Below, one piece after another: positions 5,562-12,399 of a DNA stretch of 12,399 nt. The stretch is taken from the NCBI GenBank assembly GCA_020435185.1, contig JAGRAA010000193.1, positions 1-12,399 of the forward strand, read 5' to 3'. Numbering within the stretch: position 1 is the first letter of the stretch; each line of letters opens with the position of its first letter. The stretch comes from Bdellovibrionales bacterium (GTDB lineage: Bacteria; Bdellovibrionota; Bdellovibrionia; Bdellovibrionales; UBA1609). The notes below the pieces were generated by a model. That model was given only the letters and a program-made list of their open reading frames with translations, searched no databases and was not told the origin of the DNA. The translations under genes and the position numbers were made by a program.

Positions 5562-6842
5562 TTAACGTTTGCGAATAGACTCAACGGGAGAAAATCTAGC
5601 TAGCCGATGAGAGGGGATCCAGCTTGTTACAAAAGCGATAAGCGAAGAAACGGCTAGAACGACAAGAACTAAATCGTAGTCCACACGGGCTGGAATCGTA
5701 GAGTCATAGTAGATATTAGGTAAAATTTCTAGCGGATAGTGCTGCAAAATAAGACTGGCACCTAGACCTAAAAGGACTCCGGAAAAAATTCCTATACCTG
5801 AAAGAAACAATCCAATTCCTGCAAAAAGTCGCTTCACTTTTTTTGTCGACATGCCCATAGTGAGAAAGATTCCTATGTCTTGCTTCTTTTGCATGATCAG
5901 TAAATATAAAATAGTAACAATCGAAAAACTGGTGATGAGCGCACTTAAGCTTAAGAACGTTCCCATGGTTATTTTTTCTATCTTCAGGGCAAAAAATAAA
6001 ATGGAATTTCTATCTATCCAGGTTTCTGCAAGAATCCCCTTTGGCAGAAGGGGTTTTATTTGCTGCACGTCGGACTGCGCTTGGAGAGGATCTTTGAGCT
6101 TCACTTCGAGTCCAAATTCATAGCTGGATGAAGACATTAATCTTTTTAAGCTTTTGTCAGAGTGGTAAAATAAGTAATGGCTATCGAACTCAGGAACGTC
6201 AGAGGTGAGAATGGCTTTCACAGTAAGCTTTTCATATTCAGGCACCTCGCCAGCTGGGAGCAGTAACGATTCTGGAGGCATCACTTGTATTTGGTCTCCT
6301 TCTAATATGCCTAAAGAACTTGCCAGTCCAATTCCTATGATCACTTCGTTTCTTTTCATTTCTAACGAAAGGGTAGAGAGGCGAGGAGAGTTCCATTGAG
6401 GATTTAACGGATCAAAGGGTTTAGCAGAGAGTTCTGTCTCCGCTTTTTTTTTGCCTTCCTCTACTTGAATCAAGAGTTTATTGAGGTTTTCTGGAGTGAG
6501 TCCTTTAGCTATGCCACCTGAGTAGTAGCCATCCATGGTCCGAATAAAGACGTCTTGTTTTTCGTAGGTGTTAATAGAGCTGATTTTAGTTTGTTTAATG
6601 ATTTTTTCTTGGACATCATTCATTTCTTGTCGAGTTTCAAATTGGTTAAGCACTATGTGAGGCTCTATTCTAAGGTAGCGTTTTTGAATAGATTCATTAA
6701 ACCCATTCATAATGCTTAATACAAAAATAAATGCGAAAACCCCTAATGTAATCCCTACTACGCAAATTTTGGCAATAAGACCAATAAGGGCTCCTGAGCG
6801 TTTTGAGAAAAGATAATTCTTAAATAATGACCAAGCCAACAT
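5562..6842 (-). CDS. lolC: LolC/LolE-family lipoprotein-releasing ABC permease
   Basis: A 426-residue inner-membrane protein close to the usual LolC/LolE length (about 400-415). The N-terminal segment SLFKNYLFSKRSGALIG leads into the first transmembrane helix (about 21-44), ending in the typical SIMNGFNESIQKR. A large periplasmic domain (about 50-290) follows, then the FtsX-type C-terminal half with helices near 295-316, 338-368 and 389-410. The family motif IMQKKQDIGIFLTMGMSTKK between helices 2 and 3 and the ending ARFSPVESIRKR are clear. LolC/E with LolD extract lipoproteins from the inner membrane for outer-membrane delivery; no lolD is in this window. I cannot separate LolC from LolE, and many bacteria have a single version. 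It starts 4 bases after dapD with no good ribosome binding site, so translation is probably coupled to dapD. A run of nine A lies in the coding strand. Confidence 0.88.
   Translation of the reverse strand: MLAWSLFKNYLFSKRSGALIGLIAKICVVGITLGVFAFIFVLSIMNGFNESIQKRYLRIEPHIVLNQFETRQEMNDVQEKIIKQTKISSINTYEKQDVFIRTMDGYYSGGIAKGLTPENLNKLLIQVEEGKKKAETELSAKPFDPLNPQWNSPRLSTLSLEMKRNEVIIGIGLASSLGILEGDQIQVMPPESLLLPAGEVPEYEKLTVKAILTSDVPEFDSHYLFYHSDKSLKRLMSSSSYEFGLEVKLKDPLQAQSDVQQIKPLLPKGILAETWIDRNSILFFALKIEKITMGTFLSLSALITSFSIVTILYLLIMQKKQDIGIFLTMGMSTKKVKRLFAGIGLFLSGIGIFSGVLLGLGASLILQHYPLEILPNIYYDSTIPARVDYDLVLVVLAVSSLIAFVTSWIPSHRLARFSPVESIRKR
6444..6452 (-). repeat. Nine-base poly-A tract inside the lolC-like gene
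   Basis: The plus strand has nine consecutive T, so the coding strand reads GGC AAA AAA AAA GCG (Gly-Lys-Lys-Lys-Ala) within the periplasmic domain. Tracts of this length can cause polymerase slippage or replication indels. The reading frame is intact in this sequence. Confidence 0.6.
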
Positions 6843-6846
6843 AAGA

Positions 6847-7644
6847 CTATCTTAGCGCATCGGTAAGAGCAGTTTTTTGATCGGTAGATTCAGATCTTTT
6901 TCCAATAATTAATGCGCAAGGGACACCATAAGTTCCAGATGCAAATTCTTTTTGACGAGTTCCTGGAATAACTACGGAGTTTTTTGGAATTCTTCCTTGA
7001 TAATGAACTTCTTTTTCTCCCGTTACATCGATGATCTTAGTGGATGCCGTAATGGTCACTCCGGCACCTAATACGGCTCCTTCTTCGATGATCGCTCCTT
7101 CCACGATAATGCATCGGCTGCCGATAAAGCAATTGTCCTCAATGATAACCGGAGTAGCTTGGAGGGGTTCTAAGACTCCACCAATGCCTACTCCTCCTGA
7201 TAAATGAACATTGCGGCCAATTTGAGCACAAGATCCTACTGTGGCCCAAGTGTCTACCATGGTTCCTGAGCCTACATAGGCGCCGATATTGATATACGAA
7301 GGCATGAGAATGGCGCCAGGTTCAACGTGGGCACCTGTTCTAGCGAGAGCGTGAGGAACGACTCTAACGCCATGGTCAAGGCTCCAACGCTTCAAGGGGA
7401 TTTTATCTACGAAGTTAAAATGACTGTCTTCCATAACTTTCATTTCGTTAATTTGGAAGTAGAGTAAAATGGCCTTTTTTATCCACTCATTGACTTTCCA
7501 ATCGTCATTGATTTTTTCGCAGACTCGAATGTCGCCTTTATCAAGGTCTTCAATAACTTTGAAGACAATATTTTTCTCATCAATATCTAATTTTTTTTGA
7601 TTTCTAATCTCATAGAGATGGGTGATTTTGTCTTCTATAGTCAT
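6847..7644 (-). CDS. dapD: 2,3,4,5-tetrahydropyridine-2,6-dicarboxylate N-succinyltransferase
   Basis: A 265-residue cytoplasmic enzyme of the left-handed beta-helix (hexapeptide repeat) acyltransferases. It transfers succinyl from succinyl-CoA to tetrahydrodipicolinate in the succinylase branch of DAP/lysine synthesis. After an N-terminal helical domain, residues about 90-240 hold the hexad repeats and DapD-typical strings: GVRVVPHALARTGAHVEPG, MPSYINIGAYVGSGTMVDTW, then HLSGGVGIGGVLEPLQ and NCFIGSRCIIVEGA. I chose ATG 7644 because TTGGAGAAAAAC places GGAG 6 bases upstream; a TTG at 7668 would add eight residues but lacks a ribosome binding site and nearly touches the preceding stop. It follows the M14 amidase gene by 25 bases and precedes the lolC-like gene by 4, forming an operon. 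An A8 run near the start is noted separately. Confidence 0.95.
   Translation of the reverse strand: MTIEDKITHLYEIRNQKKLDIDEKNIVFKVIEDLDKGDIRVCEKINDDWKVNEWIKKAILLYFQINEMKVMEDSHFNFVDKIPLKRWSLDHGVRVVPHALARTGAHVEPGAILMPSYINIGAYVGSGTMVDTWATVGSCAQIGRNVHLSGGVGIGGVLEPLQATPVIIEDNCFIGSRCIIVEGAIIEEGAVLGAGVTITASTKIIDVTGEKEVHYQGRIPKNSVVIPGTRQKEFASGTYGVPCALIIGKRSESTDQKTALTDALR
7591..7598 (-). repeat. Eight-base poly-A tract near the dapD start
   Basis: The coding strand reads CAA AAA AAA TTA (Gln-Lys-Lys-Leu) at about codons 16-19 of dapD. A one-base slip here would truncate the enzyme early. The frame is intact in this sequence. Confidence 0.5.
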
Positions 7645-7669
7645 GTTTTTCTCCAATGAAAAATCCAAA

Positions 7670-8323
7670 TTATCTTTGTTCTGTTACTTTTAAGGACTCC
7701 AATATTGCGGGGACGTGAATGTCTAAAATGGATTTAGCAGCTAGCCCCCTTTCTATTTCGTAAGTGAGGGTAGGCATAGCTCTCTCTATCCCGCAATAGG
7801 TTCCCAAGCATCCAGGGGTGGGATAGCCTATAGATTCTTTGACTTCATAACCCGTAAATTTTTTTATAACTTCAGCTTCAGAATGGCAGTTGCCGTTGAC
7901 GTTAAGCAATGGCTTCCAAGAGTGAAGAGACAAGACATAGTCTGGCTTATTTTTTTCTAACCATTCAACGAGAGCTTGATTTTCGGGCTCACTACAAGCC
8001 TCGATTCCTGGATGATACTTCTCTTGAGCAACCTCAGAGGTCCAGTCATTGGTCGGTAGATTTCTATTGAGATCTACTTGATTTAGGTTCTTTCTCTGTC
8101 TCAGTAAAACACCATCTAAATTAAACAAGGGGACGATAGTGAGATTGAGCTTATAGGTAAAGGATTGCACGAAACAGTCTAAAAGGGCATTGGCGGCAAT
8201 GACGCCTTCAATTTCGTCCCCATGAACACCTCCTAAAATGAGGGCTTTTGGTCCCATTCCTCCAAATTGATAGGCGATTATTGGTAAATTTTGAGCAGTT
8301 TTTCCAAACTTAAAACTTTTCAC
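7670..8323 (-). CDS. M14-family zinc carboxypeptidase, MpaA-like murein peptide amidase
   Basis: A 217-residue protein with the M14 metallopeptidase active site complete. GGVHGDEIEG gives zinc ligands His34 and Glu37, NRN (86-88) has the substrate-carboxylate Arg87, LSLHSW gives the third ligand His134, and TYEIE gives catalytic Glu189. The segment GYPTPGCLGTYCG (167-178 region) resembles the DAP-recognising part of MpaA, which splits the gamma-D-Glu-meso-DAP bond of murein tripeptide in the cytoplasm. There is no signal peptide, consistent with that site of action. Start is GTG at 8323 with GGAG 8 bases upstream (8332-8335, plus-strand CTCC). It is the first gene of an operon with dapD and lies divergent from lysC-lysA, strongly suggesting a role in DAP recovery. 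The alternative is a succinylglutamate desuccinylase-like (AstE/AspA) enzyme; operon context and the TPG motif favour the amidase. Confidence 0.8.
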   Translation of the reverse strand: MKSFKFGKTAQNLPIIAYQFGGMGPKALILGGVHGDEIEGVIAANALLDCFVQSFTYKLNLTIVPLFNLDGVLLRQRKNLNQVDLNRNLPTNDWTSEVAQEKYHPGIEACSEPENQALVEWLEKNKPDYVLSLHSWKPLLNVNGNCHSEAEVIKKFTGYEVKESIGYPTPGCLGTYCGIERAMPTLTYEIERGLAAKSILDIHVPAILESLKVTEQR

Positions 8324-8360
8324 TAAACGGACTCCATAGACTCATGTATATAAAAAGGCT
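8324..8360. promoter_or_regulatory. 37-base divergent control region between the amidase and lysC
   Basis: Only 37 bases separate the GTG of the amidase operon and the ATG of lysC, so promoter elements must overlap each other or the coding ends. A palindromic TATATA at 8347-8352 could act as a -10 element in either direction. Rightward it would start transcription within a few bases of the lysC ATG, giving an almost leaderless message. Leftward it gives a leader of about 17 bases holding the GGAG site. I could not find convincing -35 elements on either strand. Confidence 0.4.
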
Positions 8361-9578
8361 ATGAAAACTCAATCTCACATAATGGTCAAGAAGTTTGGTG
8401 GAACCTCACTGGGTTCCGTAGAGAGAATTAATGCTGTAGCTGATCGGGTACTCGAGGATATTCAGCAAGGGCAAAAGCCTATTTTAGTGTGTTCTGCGAT
8501 GTCCGGAGAAACCAACAGGTTAGTGGCCTTAGCTCAAGAAATATATCCTTATTACTATGATAAGGCTTATGACATGCTTTTGGCTTCTGGTGAGCAGGTA
8601 TCCATTAGCTTGCTTTCTATGGCTCTTGAAAGAAGAGGTATTTCGGCCCGTCCTTTGTTAGCTTATCAATTAGGCATTAAAACGGATGCGATCTATTCAA
8701 AGGCACGAATAGAAAGCGTCGATAAAGAAAAATTGCTGAGTATAGTCAATAAAGGAGAAGTTCCGGTTGTGGCAGGATTTCAAGGGGTTTCTGGCTCTGA
8801 AATCACGACTCTCGGAAGGGGTGGCTCTGATACGACAGCTGTCGCTCTTGCTGCTTCTATTAATGCGGATTTCTGTGAAATTTATACTGATGTACCTGCT
8901 GTTTGTACCGCGGACCCTAGGCTGGTGAAAAACGTTTCTGAAATTCCGAAATTGTGTTTTGAAGAGATGATGGAAATGGCCTCGTTAGGGTCGAAGGTCC
9001 TGCACTATAGATCTGTGGAGTTGGCTGCCAAATTTGGAGTAAAAATTCATTTAAGAAGTAGTTTTGAAAAAAGAGAAGGAACTTTAATTGTTCCGGAGGG
9101 AGAAGTTTTGGAGAATCCAGTTGTTTCATCTGTAACCCACGAGGCCAATACGGCAGTTGTAAAAATATTCCCTATTCCCGATGGACAAGGGATATTGGGG
9201 CAGTTGTTTGCGCTACTTGCTGAGAAAGGGATTGTGGTTGATATAATTACTCAAAGTCAAAACGAAGAAGGGCAACGTCTGGCCTTCTCTATTCTAGAAA
9301 ATGATCTTCCCGCTACAGAAGCCCTCTTGTCTACGTTTTTAGAGAGCAAAAACCAAATGACAATTTTAAAAAATATGGCGAAAATATCTACTGTAGGAGT
9401 GGGGATGAAAAATCATCCAGGTGTTGCGGCTCGATTTTTTAAAGTATTAAATGATCTTTCTGTCCCTATACATCTTGTAACTACAAGTGAAATTAAAATT
9501 AGTGCGGTGATTGATACAAAAAATCTTGAGGCTAGCGCTAATGGATTGCATAAAGAATTTGATTTGGAGAATGAATGA
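8361..9578 (+). CDS. lysC: Aspartate kinase
   Basis: A 405-residue monofunctional aspartokinase phosphorylating L-aspartate, the first step toward DAP, lysine, threonine and methionine. The N-terminal kinase domain shows VKKFGGTSLGSVERI (9-23), LLASGEQVSISLLS, VAGFQGVSGSEITTLGRGGS, and CEIYTDVPAVCTADPR. Two C-terminal ACT domains follow (about 265-330 and 340-405), the second with the effector-site consensus IHLVTTSEIKISAVID. The two ACT domains indicate allosteric control by lysine or threonine, as in the Bacillus/Corynebacterium type. No separate beta-subunit start is obvious. The ATG at 8361 has only a weak AAGG just before it; an internal ATG at 8382 has none and would begin right at VKKFGGTS, so I kept 8361. 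Its TGA overlaps the lysA ATG (ATGA). Confidence 0.95.
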   Translation: MKTQSHIMVKKFGGTSLGSVERINAVADRVLEDIQQGQKPILVCSAMSGETNRLVALAQEIYPYYYDKAYDMLLASGEQVSISLLSMALERRGISARPLLAYQLGIKTDAIYSKARIESVDKEKLLSIVNKGEVPVVAGFQGVSGSEITTLGRGGSDTTAVALAASINADFCEIYTDVPAVCTADPRLVKNVSEIPKLCFEEMMEMASLGSKVLHYRSVELAAKFGVKIHLRSSFEKREGTLIVPEGEVLENPVVSSVTHEANTAVVKIFPIPDGQGILGQLFALLAEKGIVVDIITQSQNEEGQRLAFSILENDLPATEALLSTFLESKNQMTILKNMAKISTVGVGMKNHPGVAARFFKVLNDLSVPIHLVTTSEIKISAVIDTKNLEASANGLHKEFDLENE

Positions 9579-10795
9579 GTTTTGTTTTTGAAAACAATCA
9601 ATTGGTGATAAAGCACGAAAACTATACTTTTGAGCTTAAGTCTTTGGCGAATAAGACTCCTGTGTTTGTTTATGATCTTAACGAGGTAGAAAATCGTATT
9701 CGTGCCATTCAAGAAGCCTTTGATCATCAGGTAGATATTCACTATGCCGTGAAGGCGAATTACAATGATTTTATTTTAAAGCAAATTGCACAGTTAGGCT
9801 GTGGAGTGGATGTGGTTTCTCTAGGAGAAATCGATGCGGCCACATTGAATGGGGTTTCTGCAAAAAATATTGTTTTTTCAGGGGTCGCTAAATCTGTTGC
9901 CGAAATCAAGAAATCTGTGGAAACGGGAATAAAGCAAATCAATGTAGAAAGCCTTCAGGAGTTAGAGAGGATCGGTGAAATTTGTAAAGGAATGAATCGT
10001 GTGGCTAATGTATCGATCCGTTTCAATCCTGATGTGGATGCAGATACCCATCCCTATATAAAAACTGGATTTAGAGAAAATAAATTTGGAATGGATCAGA
10101 GCTTTTTACCAGATATTTTTAAAGTGCTAGAAAAGTATAAAGGCTTTGTGAAAATGATAGGATTGTCGATTCATATTGGATCTCAGTTGCAAGACTTAAA
10201 GCCCTACACAGAGGCAATTTTAAAGTCTATTCCAGTGTATAAGCAGTTTCAGGAAAAAGGCTATGAGATGAAAACTTTTAATGTGGGCGGAGGTCTAGGG
10301 ATCGCTTATGATTCTATCAATAAGCAAAGAGATTATTTATTAATTCGAGAGTTTGGCATGATAGTTAAAGATCTACTTAAAGATTTAAACACCCGAATTA
10401 TTGTGGAGCCTGGGAGGATTTTAACGGGAGCGGCAGGAATTCTGCTCACCGAGATTCAGTATATTAAGCAAACGCCTTATAAGAATTTTGCCATTGTAAA
10501 CACAGGGATGCACCACTTGCTGAGGCCAGCACTTTATCAGGCTAAGCATATGATCGAACCATTGATTCAAAAAGCGGGGAGTAATAAAGAGACCTATGAT
10601 ATTGTTGGGCCAATTTGTGAGTCAGCGGATACCTTAGGAGAACAAGTTTACATTCAAGAACTGAAGCAAGGAGATATACTCTGTATAATGGATGCCGGAG
10701 CTTATGGATATTCTATGTCGTCAGATTATAATCTCCAGCCTAAAGCCAGAGAAGTCATTGTTTATGACGGTGAGACCATTGAGGCCAAGCACTGA
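9575..10795 (+). CDS. lysA: Diaminopimelate decarboxylase
   Basis: A 406-residue fold-type III PLP enzyme converting meso-DAP to L-lysine. HYAVKAN carries the PLP Lys60. His200 in IHIGSQL stacks on the cofactor, GGGLGI (238-243) and EPGR (278-281) bind its phosphate, and GPICESADTL (345-354) provides the Cys/Glu pair from the second subunit. AYGYSMSS (376-383) closes the site. Length and motifs are complete. The start overlaps the lysC stop as ATGA, with TTTGGAG about 7 bases upstream inside lysC, so translation is coupled. It is the last gene of the pair and faces the IMPDH-like gene. dapA and dapB, often next to lysA, are absent from the window. Confidence 0.96.
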   Translation: MSFVFENNQLVIKHENYTFELKSLANKTPVFVYDLNEVENRIRAIQEAFDHQVDIHYAVKANYNDFILKQIAQLGCGVDVVSLGEIDAATLNGVSAKNIVFSGVAKSVAEIKKSVETGIKQINVESLQELERIGEICKGMNRVANVSIRFNPDVDADTHPYIKTGFRENKFGMDQSFLPDIFKVLEKYKGFVKMIGLSIHIGSQLQDLKPYTEAILKSIPVYKQFQEKGYEMKTFNVGGGLGIAYDSINKQRDYLLIREFGMIVKDLLKDLNTRIIVEPGRILTGAAGILLTEIQYIKQTPYKNFAIVNTGMHHLLRPALYQAKHMIEPLIQKAGSNKETYDIVGPICESADTLGEQVYIQELKQGDILCIMDAGAYGYSMSSDYNLQPKAREVIVYDGETIEAKH

Positions 10796-10812
10796 ATAAA
10801 TACTTGTAAGTT

Positions 10813-10826
10813 ATATTTTAAAATAT
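10813..10826. repeat. AT-only palindrome ATATTTT/AAAATAT between convergent genes
   Basis: A perfect 14-base palindrome in the 47-base gap between the lysA stop and the stop of the IMPDH-like gene. It contains no G or C, so it would be a weak RNA hairpin. It is the only symmetric element in the gap that could assist termination from either side. Confidence 0.35.
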
Positions 10827-10842
10827 CAAAAACACTAATATT

Positions 10843-11892
10843 TTACTGTCCTAATCCATGGGCTCTAGACTCTAAATATCCAGCACCACTCATTTCAGTA
10901 AATTGAGCATGATTACGAATTTCATCGATGTTCGTGGCATTGATGTAACTCATGCCGCTTCTTAATCCACCGGAGAGTTCATGAAGAACATCACTCACAT
11001 GGCCTTTGATAGGAACATAGGTAGATTCTCCTTCGGGAGCCATTCCTGTGGGGACTCCGCCTCGCCAAGACACCTGTGCAGCCTTAGAGGCCATTCCTCG
11101 GTATTGTTTTTTGCCGTGTCGTATTTCTCCGGGGGTCTCTAAGCTTCCGGCTAAGATACTTCCTAGCATGACGGTATTTGCTCCGGCAGCTAAGGCTTTG
11201 ACAACGTCCCCACTGGTTTTAATGCCGCCATCGGCAATAAGAGGAACATTTCTTTCTCGAGCCACTTCAGCACATAGTGCAATGGCTGTCAGTTGAGGCA
11301 TGCCACAGCCAGTGATCACCCTTGTGGTGCACATGGATCCCGGGCCAATGCCTACTTTAATGGCATCAGCGCCAGCTTCAATTAAATCTTCAACGCCCTG
11401 AGGAGTGGCCACATTACCGGCGATGACTTCTAAGTCACTAAATCGATCTTTGAGCCATTTGAGAGTTTCTAGCATAGAAACAGAGTGTCCGTGGGCAATA
11501 TCCACAGTGATGATATTGACTCCGGCTTTCACCAGAGCTGTGGCTCGCTCTTGAAAATCTTGATTGACTCCAATACTAGCACCAATAAGATTGATGCCGC
11601 GATCTTTTATTCTCATCACTTGATTGACTTGTTCATCAATGGACATAAATCGATGGAGGATACCGAATCCCCCCTGATCATTCATAGAAATAGCCATTTC
11701 ACTTTCAGTGATGGTGTCCATGTTAGCAGAAATAAAAGGTAATTTGATTTTGATCTTTTTTGTGAGAAAAGTGCTTAGATCAGGTTCCCGACGAGATCTT
11801 ACATCGGATTTGCAGGGAACAATCAATACGTCGTCAAAAGTATAAGCTTTACTTCTATTCTTTAAGTCTTTCCAGTTAAAAAATAAACTCAT
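10843..11892 (-). CDS. CBS-less IMP dehydrogenase / GMP reductase family enzyme
   Basis: A 349-residue TIM-barrel protein. It has the nucleotide-binding loop GIGPGSMCTT (181-190) with catalytic Cys188 and Thr190, FDDVLIVP at 19-26, SANMDTITES (55-64) and ADGGIKTSGDVVKALAAGA (220-238). It lacks the two CBS domains that usually sit near residue 90-210 of IMPDH; the barrel runs straight through. The tail GGLRSGMSYINAT and SGAGYLESRAHG is IMPDH-like. The flap region AAQVSWRGGVPTGMAPEG (271-288) has no Arg-Tyr (DRYFQ-like) dyad and is spaced like GMP reductase. IMPDH makes XMP from IMP with NAD; GMP reductase returns GMP to IMP with NADPH. I cannot decide which reaction it performs. AGAGGTG 4 bases before the ATG is a good ribosome binding site. 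It follows the partial membrane-protein gene by 9 bases. Confidence 0.85.
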   Translation of the reverse strand: MSLFFNWKDLKNRSKAYTFDDVLIVPCKSDVRSRREPDLSTFLTKKIKIKLPFISANMDTITESEMAISMNDQGGFGILHRFMSIDEQVNQVMRIKDRGINLIGASIGVNQDFQERATALVKAGVNIITVDIAHGHSVSMLETLKWLKDRFSDLEVIAGNVATPQGVEDLIEAGADAIKVGIGPGSMCTTRVITGCGMPQLTAIALCAEVARERNVPLIADGGIKTSGDVVKALAAGANTVMLGSILAGSLETPGEIRHGKKQYRGMASKAAQVSWRGGVPTGMAPEGESTYVPIKGHVSDVLHELSGGLRSGMSYINATNIDEIRNHAQFTEMSGAGYLESRAHGLGQ

Positions 11893-11901
11893 AATTCACC
11901 T

Positions 11902-12399
11902 CTATTCAGTTCTATCTACACCCTTTATACGCAAAAGGTAAAGCATTAATAAAAGACAATAACTATATGTACTTACTAAAACTCCTGTGGACTGGGTAAA
12001 TAGGGTAATTTCTATATGGGAGAGTTGTCCTTGTTTTTCTAATAGGTTTTCTAAGCCGTAAATAGTGAGATATTCCATAATGGAGACTACAAAAACAAAG
12101 AAAGTATACCCTTTTACCACATTATTTGAATACTCTAGAGCATCTACTTTATCTGCTTTATAAGCGCTGCTGAAGTAGACCACATAGGGGACCATAGAAA
12201 GTCTAAACATGCGATGTATACCAGGGATAATAAAGAGTAAAGTTCTTAAGAGAATAGAGCCTAGAACACGAAGTTGCTCTAAAAATAAGGGCCAAAAGTA
12301 TTGTTTTGAAAAGTCTAAAAAGCTTTGAGGTTTTTTCTTAAACACGGCCTCGTGCATTCGGAGGGGGACGATCAATACTAAGATAGTGGACATAAATAT
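11902..12399 (-). CDS. Polytopic membrane protein, DUF975/YciC-like, partial (N-terminus beyond window)
   Basis: The minus-strand frame is open to the right edge (165 residues visible), so the ATG at 12393 is not necessarily the true start, and no ribosome binding site is visible there. Hydrophobic segments lie around MSTILVLIVPL, LGSILLRTLLFIIPGI, TFFVFVVSIMEYLTIYG and STYSYCLLLMLYLL. The stretch PGIHRMFRLSMVPYVVYF followed by DALEYSNNVVKGY resembles the PGI...S..P(Y/F)...A...S..L.KG pattern of DUF975 and related membrane families of unknown function. I make no functional claim beyond an integral membrane protein. It ends 9 bases before the IMPDH-like gene, whose ribosome binding site overlaps its stop codon area, so the two are cotranscribed. 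Confidence 0.7.
   Translation of the reverse strand: MFMSTILVLIVPLRMHEAVFKKKPQSFLDFSKQYFWPLFLEQLRVLGSILLRTLLFIIPGIHRMFRLSMVPYVVYFSSAYKADKVDALEYSNNVVKGYTFFVFVVSIMEYLTIYGLENLLEKQGQLSHIEITLFTQSTGVLVSTYSYCLLLMLYLLRIKGVDRTE

Noticed and set aside
7645..7668. TTG at 7668 as the dapD start
   Set aside because: It has no Shine-Dalgarno, while GGAG is well placed before the ATG at 7644, and the eight added residues are not part of the DapD domain.
9413..9742. Minus-strand open frames inside lysC and lysA, and plus-strand frames inside the IMPDH-like, lolC-like and mlaE genes
   Set aside because: Shadows of well-supported genes in other frames, without ribosome binding sites or recognisable domains.
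1..12399. CRISPR array, insertion sequence or toxin-antitoxin/defence system
   Set aside because: No regularly spaced repeats of suitable length, no transposase or inverted-repeat ends, and no defence-type domains were seen on either strand.

Overview
The window reads as chromosomal DNA from a low-GC (about 40% by eye) Gram-negative bacterium. The Gram-negative assignment rests on an MlaE/MlaF/MlaD lipid-transport operon, a LolC/LolE-type lipoprotein-release permease, a small outer-membrane beta-barrel and succinylase-branch diaminopimelate (DAP) synthesis. Divergence of the proteins from proteobacterial models and the mix of genes suggest a Bdellovibrio-like bacterium (Bdellovibrionota, perhaps Pseudobdellovibrio or Bacteriovorax-like). 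That placement is inference and was not tested by any search.

Layout. Bases 1-280 (minus) hold the N-terminal part of an XRE-type regulator that runs off the left edge. Bases 281-604 have no convincing gene but carry several small inverted and direct repeats. A complete tRNA-Ala(GGC) with encoded CCA lies at 605-680 (minus), behind a very good sigma-70-type promoter whose spacer is filled by a palindrome. Divergent from it runs a plus-strand group: outer-membrane barrel (794-1264), ridA (1278-1661) and a DUF218/YdcF-like protein (1665-2219). Next comes an mla operon (mlaE 2287, mlaF 3122, mlaD 3892) ending in an unrecognised gene (5012-5560) that overlaps mlaD. A minus-strand operon follows, transcribed right to left: MpaA-like M14 amidase (8323-7670), dapD (7644-6847), LolC/E-like permease (6842-5562). 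It ends tail to tail with the mla operon, one base apart. Divergent from the amidase, only 37 bases away, lysC and lysA (8361-10795) overlap by ATGA. The right end is a minus-strand pair: a partial membrane protein (12399-11902) followed by a CBS-less IMP dehydrogenase/GMP reductase family enzyme (11892-10843).

How the genes work together. Bases 6847-10795 form a DAP/lysine module: aspartokinase at the pathway entry, DapD at the succinylation step, LysA converting meso-DAP to lysine, and a cytoplasmic amidase of the family that can release DAP from murein peptides. Bases 2287-6842 form an envelope module concerned with phospholipid and lipoprotein traffic. The most unusual protein is MlaF: its Walker A and signature motifs are intact, but the Q-loop Gln, the catalytic Glu after Walker B, the D-loop Asp and the H-loop His all appear to be replaced. 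Nothing here is clearly a mobile element, CRISPR array or defence system. The left 600 bases, next to a tRNA 3' end, are the only part that could belong to an acquired island.
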